Shown: in pieces, positions 37,154-45,021 of the stretch | Layout of the letters: the number at the start of each line of letters is the position of its first letter | Position numbering within the stretch: the first letter of the stretch is position 1 | DNA from: Bradyrhizobium quebecense | GTDB taxonomy: Bacteria; Pseudomonadota; Alphaproteobacteria; Rhizobiales; Xanthobacteraceae | Direction: 5' to 3' | DNA length: 64,000 nucleotides | Assembly (NCBI RefSeq): GCF_013373795.3 | Contig: NZ_CP088022.1 | Location: 5,084,001 to 5,148,000, forward strand | Position numbers and translations under genes: made by a program | Notes under the pieces: model-generated | What the model saw: the letters and a program-made list of their open reading frames with translations, nothing else | What the model was told of the DNA's origin: nothing | Database searches by the model: none

Positions 37154-38809
37154 GTGTCTTGCTCTGCGAAGGCAAAATCCTTGATCTATTCCCTGCCCCT
37201 GTTTCAACGGCTCGCGGATATCCACGCGCGCCGCGCGGAAGCGGAGCACGTGTTCGCGCCGGGGTTCGAAGCGAAGCCGCAATTGGTCATGTGGACCGAC
37301 GTCCTGCCCCTGCTGTGGTCGGTCGGATCGATCGGCATCGTCACAGCGCTGCTGTTTGCGCTCAATGAGCCGATCGCCGCGAACCTGGTGCCAATCGCCT
37401 ATCTGATCCCCATCATCTATGCGGCCACCCGATGGGGGATCTGGTCGGGCACGCTGGCATCGCTGACCGCGATCGCCGCAGCCGACTTCTTCTTTTTCAC
37501 ACCGCTCTACAGCCTTCGGGTCGACAGTCCACAGGAGGCGATCGATCTGCTCGTCTTCCTCGTCGTCGCGCTGGTGAGCAGCAATCTGGCGTCGCGCCTG
37601 CAACAGGAGACCGAAAGGTTGCGGCGCCGCGAGCGGGAGATCCAGCACCTCTACGAATTCTCCAAACGCCTGGCCGCCTGCTTCACCATCTCCGATCTGA
37701 TCGACGCCGTCAGTCACTATCTGGCCCATACGCTCGGCCAGCGGGCTGCATTGTTCGTCGCGTCCGCGGGAGGTCATTTCGAATCCCCGCCGGAATTGGG
37801 AGCCGCTCCGCCGGCCGTGCAGGAGAGCGTAGCGGCGATGACGGCGACGGTCGGCATAACAGATCGCAGCGTCATCGATGAATCGACCCAGGAGGTGTGG
37901 CTGCTCCGTGCCGTCGGATCGAAAACCCTGGTGCACGGCGTCATCGCCATCAATGCCGGGCGCGGTACGCGCGAGGCGATCGCGTTGCGCACACGCCGGA
38001 TCGAGGCGGTGCTGGAGGAGGTTTCGCTGACGCTGCAACGGCTCGATATAGGCAAGGCGATGGACGATGCCAGGATGCATCTGCAGGCCGAATTGTTGCG
38101 GGACGCCTTCCATGGCACACTCTCGCATGAACTCTGCTCGCCGCTCGCCGCCATCCAGGGATCGGTGAGCGTCATGCACGCGATGCCGGCCGTCAGCGCC
38201 GACGAACGGCTGCGTTCGCTGATCGAGGCGGTTTCGGACGAGGTCGCGCGGCTCGACGGCCACATCCGCAATCTCCTGAATGCGACGCGCGTCACGGCCG
38301 GCGGGCTGACGCCTCGTCTCGAATGGTCCGACCCGCGCGACATCGTCAACGCCGCCGTCAAGGCGCGTGCGCCGCGGCTGGCGGCGCACCGCGTCGAGAT
38401 CGGATTTGACGACGATCTCCCACTGATCAACGTCGATTCCGGCCTGCTCGCGGAGGCTTGTGGCCAGCTGCTCGAGAACGCCGCCAAATACTCCCCGTCC
38501 GGGTCGACGATCTCGGTGCAGACCCGACACGTCCCCGGGCGTGTCGTGATGTCGATCATCGACCAGGGGGTTGGCGTCACGCCGGACGAACAGCGCCATC
38601 TCGGCCGCAAGTCGTTCCGCAGCCCGCGGCACCAGGCGAGCGTCCCCGGCTCCGGGCTCGGCTTCTGGATCGCATCGACTTTCGTCAAGGCACATGACGG
38701 CACCGTCGAGGTCGCGAGCCGCGGCCACGGACTCGGGACGACGGCATCGATCTTGCTACCGGCACCGCAGACCACGGATTCAGATTTGGTGACCTGCGAC
38801 GATGAGTAA
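37154..38809 (+). CDS. KdpD-like sensor histidine kinase lacking the N-terminal KdpD domain
   Basis: A 551-residue kinase. Four membrane helices of the DUF4118 (KdpD transmembrane) type lie at about 50-145 (AAADFFFFTPLYSLRVDSPQEAIDLLVFL). A GAF-like region spans ~165-295, the HisKA box has His325 (LSHELCSPLAAIQGS; the usual R-T is C-S), and the ATPase has N-box ENAAKYSP (442), G1 DQGVGV and G2 GSGLGFW. The ~350-residue N-terminal KdpD sensor and USP domain are missing, so the stimulus is unlikely to be the one sensed by E. coli KdpD. GTG 37154 is the start used. The end overlaps the response regulator by 8 bp. Confidence 0.92.
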   Translation: MSCSAKAKSLIYSLPLFQRLADIHARRAEAEHVFAPGFEAKPQLVMWTDVLPLLWSVGSIGIVTALLFALNEPIAANLVPIAYLIPIIYAATRWGIWSGTLASLTAIAAADFFFFTPLYSLRVDSPQEAIDLLVFLVVALVSSNLASRLQQETERLRRREREIQHLYEFSKRLAACFTISDLIDAVSHYLAHTLGQRAALFVASAGGHFESPPELGAAPPAVQESVAAMTATVGITDRSVIDESTQEVWLLRAVGSKTLVHGVIAINAGRGTREAIALRTRRIEAVLEEVSLTLQRLDIGKAMDDARMHLQAELLRDAFHGTLSHELCSPLAAIQGSVSVMHAMPAVSADERLRSLIEAVSDEVARLDGHIRNLLNATRVTAGGLTPRLEWSDPRDIVNAAVKARAPRLAAHRVEIGFDDDLPLINVDSGLLAEACGQLLENAAKYSPSGSTISVQTRHVPGRVVMSIIDQGVGVTPDEQRHLGRKSFRSPRHQASVPGSGLGFWIASTFVKAHDGTVEVASRGHGLGTTASILLPAPQTTDSDLVTCDDE

Positions 38810-39515
38810 GCCGCGTAACCTCGTCCTGCTGATCGATGACGAACCAAAGATCCGCCGCTTCCTGCGCGCCGGGTTCGAGATTCATGGCTTCTCCGTGGTC
38901 GAGGCCGAGAACGCCGCCGACGGGTTGAAGATCGCGACCTTCAATGCGCCCGACCTCGTGATCCTCGATCTCGGTCTGCCGGACCTGCATGGCAGCGAGA
39001 CGCTGGAGCGGCTGCGCTCCTGGTCCAACGTTCCGGTGATCGTGCTCTCCGTCGAATCCAACGAGGACGAGAAGGTTCGCCTGCTGCAGGCTGGTGCCGA
39101 TGATTATGTCGTCAAGCCGTTCGGCATGGCCGAGTTGCTGGCGCGGAGCGACGCCGCGTTGCGCCGCTATTTCAAGAGCGCCACCGAGAACCCGGTCGTC
39201 GTCGCCGGGCCGCTGTCGGTCGATCTGGTCAGCCGGACCGTCTCGCTCAACCAGGCCAGGATCAAGCTGACGCGGAAGGAGTACCGCCTGCTGCACGTAC
39301 TTGCCGTACATATCGGCCTGGTGGTGACGCACGATCAGCTGTTGAAGGAGATCTGGACCGGCAACCAGCGCGACAATATCCAGTATCTGCGCATCCTGGT
39401 GCGCAAGCTGCGCCAGAAGATCGAGGCCGACCCCAACCAGCCTCGCCTGCTGGTAACGGAGTCCGGGGTTGGCTATCGGCTGGAAAACCGCCTGGAGACC
39501 AGCGTGGCGGGCTAA
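38802..39515 (+). CDS. OmpR/KdpE-family response regulator
   Basis: A 237-residue regulator: receiver domain with acidic pair Asp12/Asp13, phospho-acceptor Asp56 (LVILDLGLPD), Ser83, Lys105 (DDYVVKPFG), then a winged-helix DNA-binding domain (ARIKLTRKEYRLLHVLAVHIGLVVTHDQLLKEIWTG, YLRILVRKLRQKIE, GVGYRLE). It overlaps the kinase gene by 8 bp and is its cognate partner. No kdpFABC potassium pump lies nearby. The five genes from the kinase to the LuxR protein all run on the plus strand, so they may be one regulon. Confidence 0.95.
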   Translation: MSKPRNLVLLIDDEPKIRRFLRAGFEIHGFSVVEAENAADGLKIATFNAPDLVILDLGLPDLHGSETLERLRSWSNVPVIVLSVESNEDEKVRLLQAGADDYVVKPFGMAELLARSDAALRRYFKSATENPVVVAGPLSVDLVSRTVSLNQARIKLTRKEYRLLHVLAVHIGLVVTHDQLLKEIWTGNQRDNIQYLRILVRKLRQKIEADPNQPRLLVTESGVGYRLENRLETSVAG

Positions 39516-39601
39516 CGTCTCCAACGCCCGCCCGCCGGCATATATACAAAAATAATATATTTCCGACCGAGAAAGCCTTAGCGTGCCCGGGAAAGGGGCA
39601 C

Positions 39602-39727
39602 GTGGTGCAGTTCCTGATTCAACCGTTTCACTTCCTCGGCTTCGAGGGTCAGAACTGGATGCTGATCGTGGTCGCGCTCGTCGCCGGCTTCGCCCTGTTC
39701 GGCTGGAGGACCCGGGACCGGAGCTGA
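39602..39727 (+). CDS. Unrecognised 41-residue membrane protein
   Basis: An open frame from GTG 39602 (or GTG 39605) to TGA 39725-39727. It encodes an amphipathic start (VQFLIQPFHFLGFEGQ), one membrane helix (NWMLIVVALVAGFALFGW) and a basic tail (RTRDRS). Upstream GGAAAGGGGCAC gives an acceptable ribosome site, and an AT-rich stretch (TATATACAAAAATAATATATTTC at 39541) could be its promoter. It sits between the response regulator and the HtrA-like gene on the same strand. It is not KdpF by sequence. Function unknown. Confidence 0.65.
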   Translation: MVQFLIQPFHFLGFEGQNWMLIVVALVAGFALFGWRTRDRS

Positions 39728-39831
39728 GCGGCTCGGGCTCCGTGGATGTTCCGCGTCCCGGTCCTGCCCATCCGGCCAGTTTCACCGCCAGCCGCGACAT
39801 CCCAGATTGGGGGAAGCCAACGGAGTTTCCC

Positions 39832-40698
39832 ATGACCGAACCGACCACCCTCGCCTCGCTGTCGTCAGCCCTTTCCGAGACCATTGCGCGCGCTGCGCCC
39901 ACAATCGTCTCCGTGCATTCGCATCGCGCGCGCGCCTCCGGCTTCGTCTGGAAGACCGGCCTGATCGTCACTGCGGACGAAGCGCTCGCCGACGAGGGCG
40001 AGATCGAAATCCAGTTTGCCGACGGCAGCCGCAGGCAAGCCGCCGTCGCCGGACGCGACCACACCACCGACGTCGCGCTGCTGCGCGTCGACGGCGACGT
40101 CGCGCCGATCAAGCTGTCGACCGAAATTCCCGCGCTCGGATCGCTCGCGGTGATCGTCGCGGCCGACCGCGGCGCGCCGATCGCGCGGCTCGGCATGGTC
40201 TCCCGGTCCGGCGCCGCATGGCGCAGCCTGCGCGGCGGCGAGATCGAAGCGCGGATCGAGCTCGACGTCCGGCTGCGGCACAGCCAGCAGGGCGGGCTGG
40301 CGCTGAATGCCGCGGGCGTGCCGTTCGGCATGGCGGTGCTCGGCCCGCGCCGCGTGCTGACGATCCCTGCCGCGACCATCGAGCGGGTCGCAGCCCAGCT
40401 CGAGAAGAACGGCCGCATCGCGCGCGGATATCTCGGCGTCGGGCTGCAGCCGGTTCGTCTCGACGACGGCCTCGGCGCAATGGTGATGAATGTCGACAAG
40501 GCCGGCCCGTCAGCTGCCGCCGGCATCCGCCAGGGCGACGTGATCATTGCCGCCAACGGCGAGAGGCTGTCGGGCGTGCGGGCGCTGTCGCGCGGCCTCG
40601 GGCCGCAGAGCGTCGGCAGCTTGGTCGAGCTCACCGTACATCGCGGCGGCGAGCCGTTGAACTTCAAGGTGACGGTCGGCGAAAGGCCCGAGACGTGA
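39832..40698 (+). CDS. HtrA-like PDZ protein with degenerate catalytic triad (probable pseudoprotease)
   Basis: A 288-residue protein with the trypsin-like HtrA fold (~1-185) and one PDZ domain (~200-282: RGYLGVGLQPVRL, GPSAAAGIRQGDVIIAANGERL). Alignment by eye to HtrA/DegP puts Glu50 (VTADEALAD) at the catalytic His, keeps Asp80 (HTTDVALLRV), and puts Gln153 (HSQQGGLAL) at the Ser of GNSGGPL. Two of three catalytic residues are therefore lost. There is no signal peptide either, unlike periplasmic HtrA. ATG at 39832 is the natural start. Its last bases overlap the LuxR gene (GTGA), implying coupled translation. It may act as a PDZ-based scaffold or sensor. Confidence 0.85.
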   Translation: MTEPTTLASLSSALSETIARAAPTIVSVHSHRARASGFVWKTGLIVTADEALADEGEIEIQFADGSRRQAAVAGRDHTTDVALLRVDGDVAPIKLSTEIPALGSLAVIVAADRGAPIARLGMVSRSGAAWRSLRGGEIEARIELDVRLRHSQQGGLALNAAGVPFGMAVLGPRRVLTIPAATIERVAAQLEKNGRIARGYLGVGLQPVRLDDGLGAMVMNVDKAGPSAAAGIRQGDVIIAANGERLSGVRALSRGLGPQSVGSLVELTVHRGGEPLNFKVTVGERPET

Positions 40699-41069
40699 GC
40701 AGTGAGCCCACTTCCGACATCATCATCGCACTCGAGATCGACGACCCCGCCCTCGCCGACCGGCTGGCGACGCTGCTCGGCAGCGTCGCCGGCCTGCGGC
40801 TTGCCGCGCCGGGCGAACAGGCGACGGCGACGATCGTCGCACGCAACCGAGAGACCGCGGGCGGCGGCGACTTCGAGCTGACGCCGCGCGAGCTCGACGT
40901 GCTGGCGCTGCTCGCCGAAGGAGCATCCAACAAGATGATCGCGCAGCGGCTCGGAATTTCGGTCCACACCGCCAAGTTTCATGTCGGCTCCCTGCTCGAC
41001 AAGCTCGACGCCACCGGCCGCACCGACGCCGTCGCGCATGCAGCGCGGCGCGGGGTGATCAATTTGTGA
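40695..41069 (+). CDS. LuxR-type helix-turn-helix regulator with truncated receiver
   Basis: A 124-residue protein. The C-terminal LuxR/NarL HTH is complete: LTPRELDVLALLAEGASNKMIAQRLGISVHTAKFHVGSLLDKL. The N-terminal ~60 residues (IIIALEIDDPALADRLATLLGSVAGLRLA) look like the first strand and helix of a receiver domain, then stop; there is no phospho-acceptor Asp or Lys. It cannot be switched by canonical phosphorylation. It overlaps the HtrA-like gene by 4 bp, which suggests the PDZ protein may modulate it. Targets unknown. Confidence 0.88.
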   Translation: MSSEPTSDIIIALEIDDPALADRLATLLGSVAGLRLAAPGEQATATIVARNRETAGGGDFELTPRELDVLALLAEGASNKMIAQRLGISVHTAKFHVGSLLDKLDATGRTDAVAHAARRGVINL

Positions 41070-41115
41070 GGGGGGGGACGTACAAGGTTGATGCTGCCGG
41101 ATTGACCTATCCCTC

Positions 41116-41238
41116 CGTCGTCCTGGCGAAAGCCAGGCCCCATAACCACCGCATTCGATGCTGAACCGAACTGTGGCCCCAGCGTCGCGCACCAATTGAG
41201 ATTTGGGGTAATGGGTCCTGGCTTTCGCCAGGACGACG
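41116..41238. repeat. MITE-like element with 28-bp terminal inverted repeats
   Basis: Arms CGTCGTCCTGGCGAAAGCCA... (41116-41143) and ...TGGCTTTCGCCAGGACGACG (41211-41238) match at 27 of 28 positions in reverse complement. The 67 bp between them has no coding potential. The 327-bp gap 41070-41396 between the LuxR-type and small hypothetical genes contains this element and otherwise nothing I can identify. Such elements occur widely in this kind of genome. Confidence 0.8.
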
Positions 41239-41396
41239 ATGAGTGGGTTGCGCACCCACTGGACAACGACCCCCAACTCGGTGATTGCGGAAAATTCCGT
41301 GATGCGGACGTCTAGACCAATTGTGTAGGTAGTCGTCCGGATACAGACGCCTCCTCGATCTGGTTATGCAATCTTCAGCCAACAAGAAGAAACGGC

Positions 41397-41609
41397 ATGA
41401 AGAAGCTGATCGATCGTCATCGGGACATTCAATACACGCTCACCAACATCGAACCCGACCTCTGGAGCTGGTCATTCGAAATCAACGGCAAGATCAAGCA
41501 AGGCACCACGCGCGCGCGGCTCGGCCTGCTGGCGCAGCGGCGGGTCTGCACGCTGATCGATCGCGAATTGAAGAGCGCGGAACGCGACAAGCCGAAGAAG
41601 CCTGACTAG
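41397..41609 (+). CDS. Small hypothetical protein (70 aa)
   Basis: A 70-residue basic protein (MKKLIDRHRDIQYTLTNIEPDLWSW, then KQGTTRARLGLLAQRRVCTLIDREL). It has a clean start after AAGAAGAAACGGC, an amphipathic composition and no membrane helix. Short proteins of this kind, with the W-x-W-x-F segment, are frequent unnamed genes in Bradyrhizobium-like genomes. No function can be assigned. It lies alone between a repeat and a convergent phosphoesterase gene. Confidence 0.65.
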   Translation: MKKLIDRHRDIQYTLTNIEPDLWSWSFEINGKIKQGTTRARLGLLAQRRVCTLIDRELKSAERDKPKKPD

Positions 41610-41653
41610 GCCCGGCGGTCGCCGCCGACTTGGCTCAAGACTTGGACTTTGAC

Positions 41654-43015
41654 TCATGACAATGCGAACACGGCCGCAGCGACGTCGAGCCGTGGTCCGG
41701 CATATTGCCTGTCGTCCGGTCCATGCTGTCCGCACCCGACGCTCCAGAGCGCGGGCCACGAGAACCGCTCGAGCCCCGTCGCCGATATCGCCGCGAACGA
41801 CGTCCAGCTGATGTCACCGCGGCGTCGCCACAGCACGCCGCCCGGTCCCATGTCCGGATAGAAGGCGATGTCGAGGTCGAAATCCCGCTCATCGCCGAGA
41901 TCGGGACCGACCCAGTAATGCGGACTACGCCCGGGCTCGCGGCCGAGGATCAGGGTGAGCGTCTGGTTCGGCCCGCGCAGGCCGAGCCAGAGCGGCGCGA
42001 TCATGTCAGGCACGGGCGTACATAGCAGCGTTTGCGGCGCGGCGCTTGCCGCGGCCGTGCGGCCCGACAATTTCAGGGCGACCACCGTCGCGGGCGCCGG
42101 CGTTCCTGACAGCGGCGCAGGGCTGGTCCCGTGCGGCAATGGCGACCACGCGGCGCGGTCGAGAGAGGGCAGCGGCCATGCGAACTGCTCGCGCACGGCG
42201 CCTTCGGTGTCGAGCACCTGACAGCGAAGACCATCCTGATCGAGTGCCGCTTGCACGCAATGCAGGTACTCGACGCCTTCGGGCATCCGGTGCGCGGTGC
42301 CCGCGCCCGCCGTGCAGATCTGCAGCACGCCGCGATGGACCTGAACATCGAATGCGAGGATGTGGCTGCACAGATAGGCGGTGACGCCGGCGCCGACCAG
42401 AATCTCCCAGAAGCGCGCGCTGTATTCGTGGCCGATCTCGCGCTGATAGCTGCCGCTGAAGCCATTGATCGGGTACACGGGGTGATGACCCAGCACCAGT
42501 TTGTGTCGGGCATCCCTGTGCCGGTCGAGCACCGCTTCTAGCCAATCGGTCTCGACATGGCCCTCGCCGCCCAACCCGCTCCACAGCGTGTGCACGAACA
42601 CCATCACGAGATCGTCGCGGCGGACCCAGTAGGATAGACCCTCCTGACCGGGCGGACCATTGCGCGGCAGCTTCAGCACCTCGCGAAACACCGCCTCGCT
42701 CATCTCGTCATAGGTGGTGTGGTTGCCGGTCGTGTGCCACAGCGGCACCGCGCGCCGGTCGAGCCAGGCCATCTCGACCTCGAACCAATGCCGCCACTGC
42801 GCGCGCAGCGCGTCGGCATCGGCGGTGAGGCCGATGATCTCGTCGCCGGGGAAGAGAATGAATTCGGGCGCAGGGTGCAGCCGGCGGACCACATTGCTCA
42901 CCGACGCGAAGGTACGCTCATGCAGCGCACCGGGAATGCCCGAGCAGGCGTCGGCATAGATCACGAACTGGTGGCCCGAGTTTCTAGGTAGCAGAGACGG
43001 AATTGAATCACTCAT
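41654..43015 (-). CDS. Calcineurin-like metallophosphoesterase
   Basis: A 453-residue protein with the metallophosphoesterase blocks: FVIYADACSG (expected D-x-H block, here D-x-C), FILFPGDEIIG (GD), TTGNHTTYD (GNH), VLGHHPVYP (GHH) and a final YLCSHILAFD in place of GHxH. The first block lacks its His, and the last keeps only one, so metal binding may be altered. No signal peptide, despite resemblance to extracellular phosphatases. The C-terminal third contains Trp-rich beta segments of unknown type. The gene is convergent with the small hypothetical and divergent from the M20 gene. Confidence 0.82.
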   Translation of the reverse strand: MSDSIPSLLPRNSGHQFVIYADACSGIPGALHERTFASVSNVVRRLHPAPEFILFPGDEIIGLTADADALRAQWRHWFEVEMAWLDRRAVPLWHTTGNHTTYDEMSEAVFREVLKLPRNGPPGQEGLSYWVRRDDLVMVFVHTLWSGLGGEGHVETDWLEAVLDRHRDARHKLVLGHHPVYPINGFSGSYQREIGHEYSARFWEILVGAGVTAYLCSHILAFDVQVHRGVLQICTAGAGTAHRMPEGVEYLHCVQAALDQDGLRCQVLDTEGAVREQFAWPLPSLDRAAWSPLPHGTSPAPLSGTPAPATVVALKLSGRTAAASAAPQTLLCTPVPDMIAPLWLGLRGPNQTLTLILGREPGRSPHYWVGPDLGDERDFDLDIAFYPDMGPGGVLWRRRGDISWTSFAAISATGLERFSWPALWSVGCGQHGPDDRQYAGPRLDVAAAVFALS

Positions 43016-43191
43016 CGCCGGATTGTAACGCGAGGCGGCGCGTCATGCGATGACCATGCCATGATCGAGAGAAAACCACACCGAGACGTGACGTTGCGGA
43101 ACAGCTGATCTGCCGGCCGGCGCTAGGCGACATCATGCCAAGCTGCTAGCCTTTCGCGCTTCAGATTGCCTTAGTTGAGGGACCGGAGCAA

Positions 43192-44610
43192 ATGGACAAC
43201 CGTAATGATGTCTGGCGTGGCGTCGACACGATCAAGCCGCGTTTCATCGAATTGAGCGACCGGGTCTGGGCGATGCCCGAGGTCTGCTACACCGAGGCGC
43301 GCTCATCCGCCGAACATCTGGCCGAGCTGCGCCACCAGGGTTTCCGCATCACCGAGAACCTCGCCGACATTCCGACCGCGGTGATGGGCGAATGGGGCGA
43401 GGGCGGCCCGGTTATCGCCTTCCTCGGCGAATATGACGCCCTGCCCGGCCTCAGCCAGGAGGCCGGCGTCGCCGAACCTCGTCCGGTCGAGAGCGGCGGC
43501 CACGGCCATGGCTGCGGCCATAATCTGCTCGGCTCTTCCGCGCTGCTCGCAGCGACCGCGGTGAAGGACTGGCTCGCCGCCAACAAGGTGCCGGGCCGGG
43601 TGCGCTATTACGGCTGTCCGGCCGAGGAAGGCGGCGCGGCAAAGGCCTTCATGGTGCGCTGTGGCGCGTTCGAGGACGCCGACATCGCCATCACCTGGCA
43701 TCCGCACAGTTTCTGGGAGGTCGCCGTGACGCCGTCGCTCGCCAACACCCGTGCCGATTTCATCTTCACCGGGCGAACCTCGCATGCAGCGGCCTCGCCG
43801 CATCTCGGCCGTAGCGCGCTCGATGCGGTGGAATTGATGAATGTCGGCGTCAACTACATGCGCGAGCACATGCCGAGCGATGCCCGGGTGCACTATGCGC
43901 TGCTCGACACCGGCGGGATTGCACCCAATGTGGTGCAGGCCCATGCCCGCGTGCGCTACTCGATCCGTGCCCGCGACCTGCCCGGCATGAACGAGCTGGT
44001 CGAGCGCGTGAACAAGATCGCGCAGGGCGCAGCCCTGATGACCGAGACCAAGATGGAGATGAGGATCATCTCCGCCGTCTCCAACATCCTGCCCAATACC
44101 CCGCTGGAGCAGACGCTGCACCGGATCATGGAAGATCTCGGGCCGCCGCATTTCGACGATGCCGACAAGGATTTCGCCGGCAAGATCCGCGCGACCCTGA
44201 CCGACAAGGACATCGCCTCGGTCTATTACGCGATCGGCATGGAGCCGACCGACCGGCCGCTGGCCGATTTCCTGGTGCCAATCGACGCCAAGCGCAATCC
44301 GCTGATCGGCTCGACCGATGTCGGTGACGTCAGCTGGGTGGTGCCGACGGTGCAGGTCCATGCACCGACGGTTGCAATCGGCACGCCGTTCCACACCTGG
44401 CAGGTTGTGGCGCAGGGCAAGACGCCTGCCGCACACAAGGCGATGGTGCAGGCCGCCAAGGCGATGGCCGGCCTCGGCGTCAAGGCGCTGATGGAGCCAG
44501 AGCTGATCGCGGCCGCCAAGGCCGACCTCAAGAAGCGGACCACCCGAACACCTTATATCAGTCCGCTGCCGGCGAATGTTGCACCGCCGTTGGACATGTC
44601 GGTCGCCTGA
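43192..44610 (+). CDS. M20-family amidohydrolase (AbgB-like)
   Basis: A 472-residue M20D peptidase. The zinc-site string GGHGHGCGHNLLGSSALLAA, the second metal region YGCPAEEGGAAKAFMVRCGAF and the WHPHS and dimerisation-domain segment TGRTSHAAASPHLGRSALD are present. This is close to the aminobenzoyl-glutamate utilisation protein B group, cytoplasmic hydrolases of N-acyl amino acids. ATG at 43192 is preceded by GGGACCGGAGCAA. It lies upstream of the peptide-type ABC importer (412 bp gap), so it may hydrolyse the imported compound. Confidence 0.92.
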   Translation: MDNRNDVWRGVDTIKPRFIELSDRVWAMPEVCYTEARSSAEHLAELRHQGFRITENLADIPTAVMGEWGEGGPVIAFLGEYDALPGLSQEAGVAEPRPVESGGHGHGCGHNLLGSSALLAATAVKDWLAANKVPGRVRYYGCPAEEGGAAKAFMVRCGAFEDADIAITWHPHSFWEVAVTPSLANTRADFIFTGRTSHAAASPHLGRSALDAVELMNVGVNYMREHMPSDARVHYALLDTGGIAPNVVQAHARVRYSIRARDLPGMNELVERVNKIAQGAALMTETKMEMRIISAVSNILPNTPLEQTLHRIMEDLGPPHFDDADKDFAGKIRATLTDKDIASVYYAIGMEPTDRPLADFLVPIDAKRNPLIGSTDVGDVSWVVPTVQVHAPTVAIGTPFHTWQVVAQGKTPAAHKAMVQAAKAMAGLGVKALMEPELIAAAKADLKKRTTRTPYISPLPANVAPPLDMSVA

Positions 44611-44663
44611 GCGCCGCATCTGCGGCCGGGCCTGCGCGTCGATGCGAGGCCCGGCCAGCACCT

Positions 44664-44760
44664 ATTCTGATCCGATTGGATCGGAGCGGGGCCTCTGGAT
44701 TTTTGCTTTGACGCGGTTTCGTCGCGCGAACCGGCACCCGCTTCGCTCGAAAACGCGCGC
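44664..44760. repeat. Diverged copy of the CTAGAGC-type repeat
   Basis: TTCTGATCCGATTGGATC is followed by CTCTGGATTTTTGCTTTGACGCG, CGCGCGAACCGGCACCCGCTT and CGCTCGAAAACGCG. It aligns along its length with 31930-32033. It occupies part of the 411-bp gap between the M20 and ABC binding-protein genes. The rest of that gap shows no gene; a promoter for the importer is expected but was not pinpointed. Confidence 0.65.
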
Positions 44761-45021
44761 GCGTGACAAAAAAGCATCTCGGAACAAAGGATAACGAACA
44801 AATTTTCCGCACTGCGAGGCGCGCGCAGGCGCGCTTTGGCACCGAAATGCCGAACCGATGTGCGGCGCGGAGCGGTTCTGCACAAGCGATAGCCAAAAGA
44901 CCTAGTCGCTGAACCTCGGGAGGCGTTGACCTTCGCGGTCATTCGGTGTGCCATCTGCCGCCAGCACGGCGGCCGGTTCCAAGGCCCGCCGCAATCACAC
45001 GTGAGCCGGACCGAGGGGACA

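Noticed and set aside
36959..37160. Minus-strand lipoprotein-like string (VTAASACTKSAP)
   Set aside because: It has no start codon or ribosome site and overlaps the kinase start.
37154..39515. Kdp potassium uptake locus
   Set aside because: Only KdpDE-like genes are present; the kinase lacks the KdpD sensor domain and no kdpFABC genes occur, so the name is not applied.
38685..41276. 863-residue minus-strand frame
   Set aside because: It overlaps four plus-strand genes with clear domains; its composition is typical of a shadow.
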